From assembly GCF_030272615.1 (NCBI RefSeq), contig NC_081409.1, positions 246,575,502 to 246,639,501 of the forward strand: 64,000 nt of DNA. The letters are read 5' to 3'. A program made the position numbers and the translations under genes. This DNA comes from Cryptomeria japonica (Eukaryota; Streptophyta; Pinopsida; Cupressales; Cupressaceae). The notes below the pieces were generated by a model, which did not search any database, was not told where the DNA came from, and saw only the letters and a program-made list of their open reading frames with translations. Below, one piece after another: positions 1-58,639 of this stretch. Within the stretch, counting starts at the first letter, position 1; the number at the start of each line of letters is the position of its first letter.

Positions 1-177
1 GAGATTCATATGCACTATATCCGAGAGCTGATTCAGGAGCAGGTCATTGATTTGCAGTATTGTCCTACAACAGAGCAGCTTGCTGACATATTCACCAAAC
101 CTTTCACCGAGAGTAAGTTCCAGCAGTTGCGAGCTCTCTTGGGGGTGCGGGATGTGTCATCAAGGGGGGTCAGTTGA
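1..177 (+). CDS. Copia polyprotein, C-terminal end of RNase H (partial)
   Basis: Frame 1 is open from base 1 to a TGA at 175-177. The translation contains HMHYIRELI, then LQYCPTTEQLADIFTKPF and LRALLGVRD. This is the conserved end of the plant Copia RNase H, where an 'H..R..' block is followed by 'TxxQxADxxTKPL'. RNase H removes the RNA strand of the RNA/DNA hybrid during reverse transcription. Only the last 58 codons are present because the window starts inside the gene; those visible are intact. Confidence 0.85.
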   Translation, partial: EIHMHYIRELIQEQVIDLQYCPTTEQLADIFTKPFTESKFQQLRALLGVRDVSSRGVS

Positions 178-441
178 CTTCTCCTTCCTCTCTTATGGGG
201 GGGGACTTTTTCCTCTTTGAGGTTTTGTCCTTCTTCTTTGAGAGTCTTTTGTACTTTCATCTCTCTTTTGGGGGGGAGTTTTTTCCCACTGGGTTTTCTC
301 CCTTTCTCCGTTTGTGAGAGATTGCATTGCATGGTTTTGCTTGCATATTGTACATGGTTACCTTTCATGGCCTAGTAGCCGGGACCCATTTTGCATTGTT
401 GACTTGAGTCTTCATTCCCCTAAGTTGCACTTAAGAGGGGG

Positions 442-895
442 TGTTGGTGTAAATAAATATTCATTATGGATATTATTATACTTTACTTAAGTTAACTTAG
501 GATAATGCATCTCTTCGTAGTTTGGATTTGAGACACTTAGGGAAGTGTGCACATAGGGATAGAGCTTGTAGGAGAAATTCCACCTTTTGTGGTCTTGTTT
601 TGTTGTTACACTCCACATTCGGTGGGTCATCCACCTCTTGTGGAATATTATATTATTTCTCCTACCTACCCCTAGTATTTCTTACCTACCCTTGTTTCTC
701 ATTGAGCCACATGTCATGATTGTGTGCTCGTACATCCATATGGCCTTGCCTATATAAGCATGCCTATATTCATTGTATTGGATGAATCCAGTTGATCATT
801 TTGCATATTGATGAGAATACAGTTTTGTTCTTGTCATTCTATTGTCTCTCTTTTTATGCTTTTCATTGTGCCCTTGATCTTGGCAAAATCCTACA
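442..895 (+). repeat. Copia 3' LTR
   Basis: Begins TGTTGGTG immediately after the polypurine tract and ends ATCCTACA, giving TG...CA ends and a length of 454 bp. A TATA box sits at 751-758. The paired 5' LTR and left TSD lie off the window, so the right TSD (probably GTAAT, 896-900) cannot be verified. Confidence 0.75.
751..758 (+). promoter_or_regulatory. TATA box of the Copia LTR
   Basis: TATATAAG within the LTR, about two thirds of the way from its start, where the U3/R promoter of Copia LTRs is expected. Confidence 0.5.
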
Positions 896-1101
896 GTAAT
901 AAGGAGATTGTCACATGCATCAAAGTTCATTTTATAAACCAAACTATGTCATTAATTAAAATGTGGAACTGTCCACAGTAGAGAAGAGAATTGTCAGGAT
1001 CAACTTGCTAAAAGATTGGTTTACAAAGTTCTGCTTTGAAGTGGACTAATACATTTGTCACTTTATGGCCTATATTCAGAGTATAGGCAGTATAGGCACT
1101 T

Positions 1102-1525
1102 ATTTATTTAAAAATGTTCTCATTCCCAGATAATATCTGAGAATTTCCATTGTAATTTAGTGAGTTTTCTTAATGGGCCAATATTGTTACACACTTGAAA
1201 ATTGGACCTTAACTACTAAAGCAATAATATAATTCTTTAAAGTGTGTGATTAGTCATCCTTACACTATCAATGAGTTCTACTTGAAAATATGACGTGTGC
1301 AATATCAAAATTTATTTATATAAAAATGTTCTCATTCCCAGATAATATCTGAGAATTTCCATTGTAATTTAGTGAGTTTTCTTAATGGGCCAATATTGTT
1401 ACACACTTGAAAATTGGACCTTAACTACTAAAGCAATAATATAATTCTTTAAAGTGTGTGAGTAGTCATCATTACACTATCAATGAGTTCTACTTGAAAA
1501 AATGACATGTGCAATATCAAAATCT
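1102..1525 (+). repeat. Two-copy tandem duplication, period 212 bp
   Basis: The segment starting AAAATGTTCTCATTCCCAG occurs at about 1111 and again 212 bases later. The two copies run in parallel to 1525 with only a few substitutions (for example GTGATTAGTCATCC versus GTGAGTAGTCATCA). It is non-coding and lies in the intron upstream of the first visible lipase exon. Confidence 0.85.
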
Positions 1526-1720
1526 TATCTTGTATTTTCATTTGGTCACCTTGTGAATTTGCAGTAAAGTACATTATCTGACCTTATACTTGTTCGAGTG
1601 CATCAATATAAGACATGGAAAATATGTTAACTATATAGTTGTTTTAGGGGATCCAGTGGCAAAATGATATGTTTTAACAATGTTTTCTAATGTCAATTGT
1701 TTGATCTTATGATTTTTTAG

Positions 1721-48166
<46,446 letters not shown>

Positions 48167-48357
48167 TCTGAACACAAAGGAACAAAGATTCAGTCTACAC
48201 ACATATCCCTAAACGATATTGCAAGGAAGATTGGAGGCAGATAAATTGTCTCATTGAATACCAGAATAACTTTGTAGCATAAATTCATTGGAGTATTTAT
48301 TGTATATAAATATGCTAATTGTATGTATATGAACTTAAGGACTGTTTCCGAGTGGTA

Positions 48358-48363
48358 AATAAA
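48358..48363 (+). promoter_or_regulatory. Candidate poly(A) signal of the lipase gene
   Basis: AATAAA 192 bases after the stop, preceded by the TTGTATATAAATATG far-upstream-type A/T-rich region. It is the only canonical hexamer in the first 250 bases. Confidence 0.45.
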
Positions 48364-48399
48364 TTGTAATTGTAGATTGGAAGACAGGAAACAAATGCT

Positions 48400-49411
48400 T
48401 GATATGTACCATGCGTTATTCCATTTCTCTTCAGATTTCCATAGCAACATACATAGATTAATTCAGCTTTGACATGCTGAGTGTTCCATTTGGGTTTAAA
48501 GAATGTAATCTTGAACTTAATAATCTAATGATCACTTGTATCTGCTTATGTTTGACTAAAATTTTCGTCATATTAATCTAGCCTTAATGCAGAACAATAA
48601 TACCAATGTAAATTAAACCTCTATGAATGTGTACTAATAGCATTTGATAATACAGTTAGACAACAACATTATGAATGGGCATAGTGTATATGCCCTAGAC
48701 TTGATTCTTGACATCTATTGCATGTTAATGAATAATATGAAATGTACAACTTAAAACTGAAACAATTTGTTGGTGTCAAGTGGTAATCCACTGGCATTTA
48801 CAGTGTAGAATTGTGATCAAAACAACATCCAATTCAGGTGAAAATCTGTGTTCAAATTTCTGGGTGACCGCCACATCCAATTTTCGTTACTTTGGATGAA
48901 TTTGGCGGAAGAAATTAAGCCCTCGGTCTTGGCATCTAAGTGGAAGGATTCCCTGTAAAGAGAATTTGTCAAGCAAAAATAAATTAACATTAAAATGTAC
49001 GATGTAAATATTTGTATGAATGTTGTAGCCCTTGTCCAACTTTTAAACCTCAGCTTGTCAAATCAAGAGACAGCCATATTTTGCTTGTTCCTTGAAAATA
49101 TAACCCATGAAATTCCATTAGCTTTGACATACCCTGTAAGATGGTGTACGTAGAAGTTCTATTAGCTCAACACATCCTAGAAGATGCTGCAGCTGGAAAT
49201 TCTTAGCTTGAAGTAAAACTCTTAAAGCATTGTGATTAGCAACTCGTAGTTAGAACACCAGAGTAGAGCTCCTTTAAATGCAAAATAATAAAAATATAAA
49301 ATTAGTGGTTACTCGTAACAGTCCATTTCAATTTGTAACATGAAATGGAAACATGGGGTGAGAGGAATCGAAGCTTTCATCTCATTGTTCAAAGATATCT
49401 AAAATTTTCAA
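48400..49411. other. Downstream intergenic stretch
   Basis: AT-rich sequence after the lipase. No gene or repeat family was recognised. A slightly GC-richer block at 48845-48960 has splice-like edges on the minus strand but no sustained frame. Confidence 0.5.
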
Positions 49412-49529
49412 AGTGTAATTTCTGGATTCGATTGTGTGTAAGATTTTTGCATCAACGTAAAAATATCATGGAGTGTGATCCGAAACGTTGATGCAAAAAT
49501 CTTACACAATTGAATCCAGAAACTACACT
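49412..49529. repeat. Near-perfect 45-bp stem hairpin
   Basis: Left arm 49412-49458 and right arm 49485-49529 pair with only two substitutions and a two-base gap around a 26-base loop. The core is GTAAGATTTTTGCATCAACG against CGTTGATGCAAAAATCTTAC. It could be a MITE-type foldback or a small-RNA precursor. No terminal TSD was found. Confidence 0.85.
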
Positions 49530-51969
49530 CTGAACATGATAGATTGTGGAAATCTCTTAAAATTGATTAAAATTTTCAATCTCTATCGAATTCTGCGAAG
49601 AACATTTGAAATAAAGATTCTTCACAACATTCACAACACTCACCTTTGGCATCCTAGATATGAATTGAGTACCTCGTGCTGAATGTTTGCTCTGCTAAAG
49701 TTTGTTTTTCTTTCTTCTTATGATAGGTGTTTGAGGCATTGTTCTTTTATTGATGTTTCACAATTTAGTGAATCCACAAGTATTCAATTCGCTAAACACC
49801 ATTTTGTCTTGGTCGTATGTTTCTCTTTATCAATTTTAAAGCTTTTAATAATTTGTTTTTTAGTAGAGAAATGGTTTCATACTTTGTTACCTTTTAGAAA
49901 TCTTGTTGGAGGTACCTCCAAATACTATGACAAACAAAATCTCTGATAGGTTTCTTTTTCTGTTTGCAACTTAAAGGGTTATTATCCCAGCCAAAATTAT
50001 TAGCTACAAAGCTCTATCAATTCATAATTTAGAAGATTAGATTGTTAATGGAATTAAAAATATGACCTATAAAGTTACATCATTTGGTGTACCATAGTGA
50101 ACATAGATTTTTTTTTCTTTTTTCGACATTTAGTATCAATGACTTCATATATAGTGTTTGCTTATAGGTCTTTTTGTTAATTAATTTACTAATGCATATA
50201 TTCTATAGTGAGGTGTCCAAGTAAAGCAAAACACCATTTTTTATTTATTTCAAGGAATAAGGTCATTTTTATAACAAGTTGGTGCTTATTCAATATTAAA
50301 AAATTAAAAAAGAAATCGGTGTATAATGATTTAAATTGATTGGTTGATGGCTCTAGTTGTAATGTTCACACACTCAAAACCTTATCTACTTCATTCATAC
50401 ACAATGGTCATGTTAAAAGAAAAAGATATTAGAGAAACCATAAGACTATCCCTTTTTAGTCAATTCTAACAATTTGCGAACCCCCATGTTCTTTTCAGCT
50501 ACCATGGATTCACTTGGCATCTCCCAACAACAATTTGATACATTATCATTTCATTTTTCCCATAATTGAGTCTTTTCTTGATCCTTCACTAATTCCTTCC
50601 TATGACGCACTAATTGTAACCCTCTTGCTAACTCTAGTTCTATGCATCTTGTGAACAATTCATTTCAAAAGCCTAATTTGAAAGGAAATTGTAGGCAAAA
50701 TATACAATTGCACATAACTCTTAATGCAAAATAAATATTCAATATCCACAATTTGTAGAAAATTAGCAAAGCATGCTCACAAGACAACACTAAATGTACC
50801 TTAAAACACTTTTGGGAAAAATTTAACCTTTAAAAGCATTCACATCATTCAATGTGTGAAGCAAACATAAAACATTATTAAGAGGATTCAAACTATCATT
50901 TAAGCTCTATATCATGTTTGATTGTAAACCTTTGATTGAGCTAAACGCTTGCATAAAAGATGAAAAATTATATGAAGTCCTCCACCAACAAGTCTCTTAT
51001 TGCACGTAGTGTGGAAGGAGAGAGTATGTAAGGTCCTCAATTTGATAACATAATATTGCATTGCAACCTTGAGAGATGGAGGATCAATAGCTAGGCTTGA
51101 TTTGGAAGATCAATGGAGGAGATTGTTAAGAGGTTTGTAGCCATGAGAAGCCTCCAAGTGACACCTTGTAGTTGGTGCACAAGAGAAGTTCTATGATCCA
51201 AGGTATTTGGATTGTGGAGATCTTTTTGGAGAAAGATGAAGGGTGGGGATAAAAAATGACTTTTAGAAATCCAAAAAGTTAATTTTTAGAGTCTTGTGAA
51301 GGGTTTGGATTTTCTACATTGAATGGAGGGGCAAGATTTGGTGAGAGGATTTCATGGAGACTTGTGTAGCATGGGGCATGTAAAAATCTTTTTTTGAACA
51401 TGAACAATTTTGAATTTTAGCCAAATTTGCCTTGATCAATCATGATTTATATTGTGCAAATGACTACCCAGATAAAAAAATGATTTCAATCAACTAATAA
51501 TTTGAGGTAAAAAAGAGAAATTAAATAAAATATCTCTATTTATTTAATTATTGAAATAGAATGCATTTATTTAGGGTTGAACATTAGGAAATAGTTGATC
51601 AATTAAATATTTTATCCTGATTTATTTCATAAATGTTAGAGTAAGAGACATTAATTAACTAAATAATTAAAGTTATTATGCCAAGAAGCGTCTTCTACAA
51701 CCACAACAAGGATTGAATGAATTCATATACATAAAAAAATAAAAAAATAAAAAAATAAGCAATTACAAATGCATGGAATTGGAAGCAAAAAAGGGAGGGT
51801 ATACAAAGAGTCAGGTTAGTGCTTATATCACATCAAGAATGCTCCATTAATACTCAGGTTGATTGTCGTTGCAAGACTTAGGATGTAGAGGAGAGTTGGG
51901 TGCATTGGTGAACAAATCTAGCTACGCATAGGTGGTCTGTCATCTCCCCACAATCTCATCATTTATTCC
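49530..51969. other. Intergenic stretch, nothing recognised
   Basis: AT-rich sequence with short open stretches only (for example 49683-49946). No domain, RNA gene or repeat structure was supported. Confidence 0.5.
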
Positions 51970-52232
51970 TTGTAAGCAGTTTATTATTTGCAAACACTTC
52001 AATCAACCCAACTTAGGAGGAATGAAACCCTCAAGTTTGTCAGCTAATTTTGGGTGATTGACAGTATGACTAGGCTACTACAATTCCCTAAAACCTGCAC
52101 TATTCTTTCACTAAAAGAGTTGTTGGACAATTCAAGTAAAATGAGATTTGTGCAGTTGCCAAGTGCTTCAGGGATTTGGGCATGCAACTTATTGGAAGCA
52201 ACATGCATGATTTGCAATTTTAAAGAATACAT
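51970..52232 (-). pseudogene. Leucine-rich repeat fragment (receptor-kinase-like)
   Basis: The minus strand reads LKLQIMHVASNKLHAQIPEA then LGNCTNLILLELSNNSFSER and VLGNCSSLVILSITQN. These are two and a half plant-type LRRs ('L..N.L.G.IP..LGNCT.L..L.LS.N'). After a stop a shifted frame gives KLEGFIPPKLG, a further repeat. There is no kinase, transmembrane segment or start, so it is a pseudogene fragment of an LRR receptor-like gene. Confidence 0.7.
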
Positions 52233-52564
52233 ATATTAGCATTACGTATATTATCAAAATTTTTAAAAATATAGGTATGCTAGATTAATTAACATCAGTA
52301 GAAGGATTATGATAATTGACTAAACTAGTATGCTTATATTTTTTAAAAATTTGGTAAAAGACGCCAAGAGATACAAATTTCAAACTACTCAGAAGAATTA
52401 GTTGAATTCTAATAGTCACCCTAACCCTCATTGAATCTTGACTAAACTAAAACCCTAATTTACCCCTAAATTAAATAAAAAAATAAAAAATATACAAATA
52501 TACAAATCTCACAAGTACACTTAAAATATTATTTAATTAATTTTATCCTTTTGATTTTATTTAT

Positions 52565-52920
52565 TGTTTTTTTTTTGATTGGTAAGAGGCTAAAACCAAA
52601 TTTTTTTATTAATCATTATTAAAGTTTACATCACTCCACTCGTGCGTGCGCCGGTAGGAAAGAGTGGAGGCGAGAAAACCTCCGGCCTTGCCCGGGACCA
52701 TAGTCCGGAAAATTTCTACAGCTATTACATATATGAGCAGATTTTGAAAATTACAATAGCACCCCGGGCTAAGGGTGATCAAGTGGGAAGATATTTTCTT
52801 TCCCTTACATGCCCCTATTAACATATTACAATTATCATTGTTCTCCTTGTGCCTTGTGTTGAGTTTGAGCATTGATTACATGTTGTTTATAGCCTTTTTA
52901 GCATAGCTGTCTTCCTTTCT
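52565..52920 (-). mobile_element. 5'-truncated LINE, 3' end only
   Basis: On the minus strand the sequence ends ATTTGGTTTTAGCCTCTTAC then an A-tail (read as T10 at 52566-52575), the common 3' end of plant L1 LINEs. It is preceded by a GC-richer 3' UTR (CCGGGCAAGGCCGGAGG). No ORF2 is left. The 5' truncation point is approximate. Confidence 0.6.
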
Positions 52921-54123
52921 TTTGTTAAAGATAGCCTTGCTCCTCCTGCATGGTTAGTTTTCAAATCACTCGCCAAGATTGTTAGTAACATTTAATTTTC
53001 TATTTCAGATAATATATTTTATCTTCCATACTAGGATTATTCCTCAGCCATTTATCCGATTGGAACTACCATTCCAAGACTTAAACAGAGAAATGTAAAC
53101 AAAAAATTATAAATAGAGTGTTTTGATTTCCTTCTCTGATGTTTCTAAATTCTTAACCTTATTTATCTATAATTATAAAGTAGTAGATATGGCATAAACA
53201 TAAATAAAGTTTTTAGATAATTCCCTTTTTGAACAATAATCATCCAAAGTTATGAATGACCTGTTTACTTCCTTTTGCTTTTGTATCACGATGCTATCCC
53301 TGATAATGGATGATATCCAGGATAAAATAACAAAAGGGGGTAAAGGGGATTCTGTCATGCCTAAATCTGTGTCCAGCTAACTCACTCAGCCATGTAAAAT
53401 TTATACTGAGAGGGTAATAAAAGTGGATGAGTTTCACGACAGAATTTATCCTAAATTCTCACCCAGAGTATTTTGCATGCAAGCCACATATTACCCGCAG
53501 TCTGTAGAATGTCAGATAAGCTTTCATTCATAGATAGCTTAGTAGCAAGTATCAAATGAGTATATTTTAACAACTGGCAGGACTACTAGACATTACAATT
53601 GATTTTCTTAGTTCATATAGGTCTACGCATATAGAAATTGAAGGCCTTCATTGCCATTTTTGTTAACAGATCCCTCCCTGATTATGTATCCACCAATGTG
53701 AATATATACCTATATATGAGTATATCCTATTGCTTATAATCATATATATGAGTATATATTCATATTTATGAATATCAAAACATAGTACAAATATATCGGC
53801 CAATTCTCAACATATGTAGAAATATATGAACAAGAACAATCAATTGTAACTGAAATGACAAGTCCAAGCTGCTCTTACGAAGTTTATATAAGTAAAACCA
53901 CAAAATTAACAGTTAATGCATACTATTTAATTTCATTTAAACCAGCTATGTTTATCCTTAAGATATGGCGAGATTATTATCTCTTTCGAAGTTTGTATTT
54001 GATCAAAAGCTAACATTGTTCTTCTTAATATAGTAATAAGCTAGAGTACCAACCTATGCCGAATACATGGTGACAAGGAAGGAACAAAATTGTCACATCA
54101 TCTAACCAGTAACCAAAGCCTCC
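52921..54123. other. Intergenic stretch, nothing recognised
   Basis: AT-rich, with a patch of TATATATGAGTATAT repeats at 53697-53790. No coding support. Confidence 0.5.
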
Positions 54124-54660
54124 TTATTCTGAGCTTGAAGAAGGGGTCACCACTTCTCCCTCATCCAGTTCCAAGCCTTCTTCCTTTAGGAAGTCCTCAA
54201 ACCAAGTGGTCTTTGGTGGGTTTCTCACATGAAATAAGTGCAACAGGAAGTTAACATTCCAATTTACTGCAACATTCCTCTCCTTGGTAAAAGCTACCTC
54301 ATCCATAGTGATACTGGGGTATCTAGGCACCGGCCTGTTGTTTCTTATGAAAACATCATAGTCTCTTGGCCTTGGAATGGTCCAGTCATTGTCAATATTG
54401 ACAAGAACCCTCTCCAAATCGCCCAAGATCGAGGCTATGAAGACCTCCTTGCAGAGAGCGCATGTGTCATCTCTTTCCTTGGTGGAGATCACCGAAATAG
54501 CCAAGAACATGGCCGCCACATCAAAGTTTACCCTAGTTCGGTCAGTATTTGTGAGATAGTTTGGGCCGAGGATATTTTCTACAACATCTAGTACTAAGGT
54601 ATGAGGAAAACGAATAATGCGTTTGAGGCGATCCTTAGTGATAGCCCCATGAAAGGCCAT
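54124..54660 (-). CDS. Hypothetical protein, 178 codons, intact ORF
   Basis: A clean ATG-to-stop frame starts MAFHGAITKDRLKRIIRFPH and ends EGEVVTPSSSSE. Features: FDVAAMFLAISVIS (hydrophobic), a Cys pair TCALCKEVF, WTIPRPRDYDVFIRNNRPVP and an acidic C-terminus. It has no signal peptide and no family I recognise. It is the only undamaged frame of this length in the downstream 7 kb and sits in AT-rich intergenic sequence. It could be a plant orphan gene or an ORF left by a retroelement (compare the LARD ORF). No intron or promoter can be argued from sequence alone. Confidence 0.45.
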   Translation of the reverse strand: MAFHGAITKDRLKRIIRFPHTLVLDVVENILGPNYLTNTDRTRVNFDVAAMFLAISVISTKERDDTCALCKEVFIASILGDLERVLVNIDNDWTIPRPRDYDVFIRNNRPVPRYPSITMDEVAFTKERNVAVNWNVNFLLHLFHVRNPPKTTWFEDFLKEEGLELDEGEVVTPSSSSE

Positions 54661-55364
<704 letters not shown>

Positions 55365-55738
55365 ATATATATATCTGAATATATATTTATATATATGTAT
55401 CCAATATTTAATGTTTATTAAATTTAACATGTAGATTGTTCTGCATATTTTATAACAGAGTTTAATGCCAATGGACAAACTCATCTAGTCAATATATATA
55501 TGCCAATGTATATACAAATTATTATGTATATGTATATGTATTTATATGAATGACTATAAATGATCTAAATAGAAAGTGTAAAAGGTTGTGTTAGATATTT
55601 AATTCTTATCCCCTGCCCCTAATTTTGGGCTTAGGCTATCTCTATGTATATAATGGGATAAAGTGTTTGGTTAATTTGTGGATAAATCTGTGTAAATGCT
55701 GTTATTTTTATAGGTTTTGTGTCATTGTAAAATATTGT

Positions 55739-56383
55739 TTAAGGATAGATGCCAGGTGCCACATGGATCACTGTTGTACCATCAGCCCCCATGTTAGCTA
55801 GGTAGTCAGCCCTTTTGTTTCCCTCTCTATAGATGTGGTTATAGATGACCCTGTCAAATGTTTTGATGTCCGTCAGTATCTTAGTTAGGGAAGCATTTAG
55901 CTTCCAATCAGGCATTGCCCCTTTTCTAAGGGCATTAATGATTATTGCTTAGTCCCATTCAATGTTAATCCTCTTTACATTTAGGACTTTGCATAGGTTT
56001 ATACCTGCAGCTAATGCTTTCAACTCTGCTTCATTGTTTGTGCATTTGCCCATGGGAATGGCCATGTGGGCCATTTCTTCCCCTTTTGAATTGTGAAGGC
56101 AACAACCAAGTCCAGCATCTCCCGGGTTGCCCCTAGATGCCCCATCAAAGTTAAGCTTGATCCATCCAGCATTGGGGGGTAGCCACTTGCATTCTGCACG
56201 TGTTATGTTGTTGGATGGTGGACCTTTTCCTATGAAGGGTGGAATCTTTAGACCGTTCCACCTTAGTCTCATTTTTTCATCCCAATAGGACATATTAACA
56301 TCCCTCTGATTGTTAGAGGTCTGGTTGTTTACCATTTCTACTATGGTTGCTTCGATTTTATTGGTTAGTTGGGCCCAGTGCAT
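55739..56383 (-). pseudogene. LINE 2 RNase H domain
   Basis: IKLNFDGASRGNPGDAGLGC then NNEAELKALAAGINLC (catalytic Glu), KRINIEWD and, after a stop near 55949, the closing GADGTTVIHVAPGIYP followed by TAA at 55739-55741. The domain ends the ORF2 frame, with no third ORF after it. Confidence 0.8.
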
Positions 56384-58639
56384 TTTGCTATCTTTGAAAA
56401 CCCTCCTATTTCTCTCCTTCCAGATTTCCTAGATCATAATGGAGGGGGCTATGATCCATAAATTTTCATACATACACCCTATGTGCCAAATGGGCCACGC
56501 ATGGAATAGGTCAAAGAGAGTGCTAGGAATAGGGGTATACCAGTTCAACTGTTTTATCAACCATCCCCAGCAATTGTGTGCATAATCCCAGGTTAACAGT
56601 ATATGTTTAGTGTTTTCTTCCTCCATTTCACATAATGGGCATCTGTTGGGGCCCTCAAATCCTAGTTTTCTGAAGGTTTCATTGGTGAGGAGACGGTTTT
56701 GAATTGCCAACCATGAAAATAGGCCAGCCTTTGGTAGGCACCTTTTATCCTAACAAAATGTTAGGGGCAGGTTGGTGCTTGGGTTATTTTTCTTGATTAA
56801 CAGGTGTTTATATCCCTCCTTAGTTTCATACTTCCCCTTCTTGGATCCTGCCCACATCAGTTTATCTTTTTCAGAATTTAATGCAAGGTTTCTTGAGCCT
56901 AGGATTCGTGCTAAGAGGGATCTCTCCTAGTCTGGTAGGTCTAAATTATTCAGTGATTTCCATCTCCATTGTTTGAGGCCATCAATGTAGTATTCTTCCA
57001 CATGGTCTTTTACTTTATCTCCCCATTGCTCTTCAAGGATTGGTATAATTTTGTTGAAGTTATGAAGTCTGTTGATGGCAGTTTGAGCCCCCCAGGAGTC
57101 TCTCCAGAATAGGGCATCCTCCCCATTTCCTAAAATCCATGTTAGCTTGTCCGTTATGATATCTCTACAATCAATCATAAAGTTCCAAAATCTGGATCCT
57201 TTATGTGGATGGGCTGTCCTAAAGATGCTTGTGGGATCCGGGTTATGAAGGTATTTGTTATAAAGGATCCGCACCCATTTGAAGTTAGGGTTATTATACA
57301 TTCTCCATACAAGCTTTGCTCCCAGAGGCTTGCTTTGAATTTTTAGATCTTTGATACCTAAACCCCCAAGGTCTTTAGGCATGCATATCTTATCCCATGC
57401 TATCAATGGTAGTCTGAATTTATCTTCAGAGCCTTGCCAGAAGAATGTCCTAATATATTTTGTAATTTCCTTTCTTTTGGTTGAGGGTAGATCCATGCAT
57501 GAGAGTTGGTAAATTGGCATCGCTGAGAAAACCAACTTAATCATGGTGGCCTTTCCAGCAGAGGATAACCATTTACCTTTCTAAGAGGAGATCCTTTTTG
57601 TAATTTTGGAGACCACCTGATCCCATAATTTGGATGATCTAATCCCTTTGTTTAAGGGAAGTCCTAGGTATTTACATGGTAATTCTCCTATATTGTATTT
57701 AAGAATGTTTAAGATTTTCCTTTGGAGTTCTTTATTTGTTTGAGAAAGATAATGTTGGATTTCGAAGTGTTGATTTCCTATCCAGAAATCATAGTATAGT
57801 TGTCTAAGATTTTTTTAAGTGTTTTTGCTTCTATTGTATTGCTCTATCCAGACAACATGGTGTCATCAACAAATTGTTAATGGGTAATTGGTTCCATGTC
57901 TAAAGTAATTTTAATACCCTTCAGCTGTTGTGTTTCTCTTTCCATATTGATCACCCTTCTCAATGATTCTACCATGATGATAAAAAGAAAGGGGGAAAGG
58001 GGATCCCCATGTCTGAGTCCTCTTGAGATTTCAAAAAAACCTTATGAGGCCCCATTGACTAAGATTGATACTCTAGGTGTTGCAATGCATTCGTAGACCA
58101 GATTGATCCATTGCTTATTGAACCTGAATGATTCAAGACATTTGCATAGAAAGTGCCAGTCTACTTTATCATAAGCCTTTTTAATATCTAATTTTATCAT
58201 GATGCTCAGCTCCTTATTATTTTGTACTGAATGGATTGCTTCTTGAGCAATGATTATGCCATCATAAATAGATTTGCTTGGCACAAAACCAATATGTTCC
58301 TCACTAATGATTATGGGGAGAGGTTTGTGAAGTCTATTTGCAATTGTTTTTGTGAGTAATTTATAAAGGGTATTGCATAATCCTATTGGTCGGAAATCCT
58401 CAAAACAATCCACTATTTCCTTTTTTAGAATCAAAGCTATGAATGTGTTATTTAGTTCTCTTAGAATCTTTCCTGAATTTCTCACCCCCTCTAGTGCTTC
58501 TGTAATTTCTTGCCCCATGAAGATCCAACATTTTTGAAAAAAGTGTGCTGGGAAACCATCAGGGCCAGGAGCCTTATTCGGTCCCATTTGGAATAAAGTT
58601 GTTTCTACTTCTTCCATACATCAAGTTGTGTTCCTAATC
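55739..58639 (-). mobile_element. Second L1-type LINE, ORF2 part, cut by the Gypsy element
   Basis: Minus strand: reverse transcriptase start QMGPNKAPGPDGFPAHFFQK at about 58580, FIALILKKEIVDCFEDFRPI, GFVPSKSIYDGIIIAQEAIH, IMIKLDIKKAYDKVDWHFL, then FVDD (57862-57873) after an in-frame TAA (57877-57879). The post-RT block AMPIYQLSCMDLPSTKRKEI follows at 57500, then a zf-RVT region (LTNETFRKLGFEGPNRCPLC) and RNase H. It is less damaged than the first LINE. The 5' half (ORF1, endonuclease) is missing here because the Gypsy LTR starts at 58640; it may continue beyond the window. Confidence 0.85.

Larger units (their letters stand above)
1..895 (+). mobile_element. 3' end of a Ty1/Copia LTR retrotransposon
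   Basis: The window opens inside a Copia element: the end of its RNase H coding region, a non-coding spacer with several runs of G (178-430), a polypurine tract (AAGAGGGGG, 433-441) and the 3' LTR (442-895). Its 5' part is off the window. It lies upstream of the first visible lipase exon, so the lipase first exon should lie beyond it to the left. Confidence 0.85.

Noticed and set aside
48845-48960. Possible minus-strand exon with splice-like edges
   Set aside because: Only about 20 codons are open before a stop; no family match and no partner exon.
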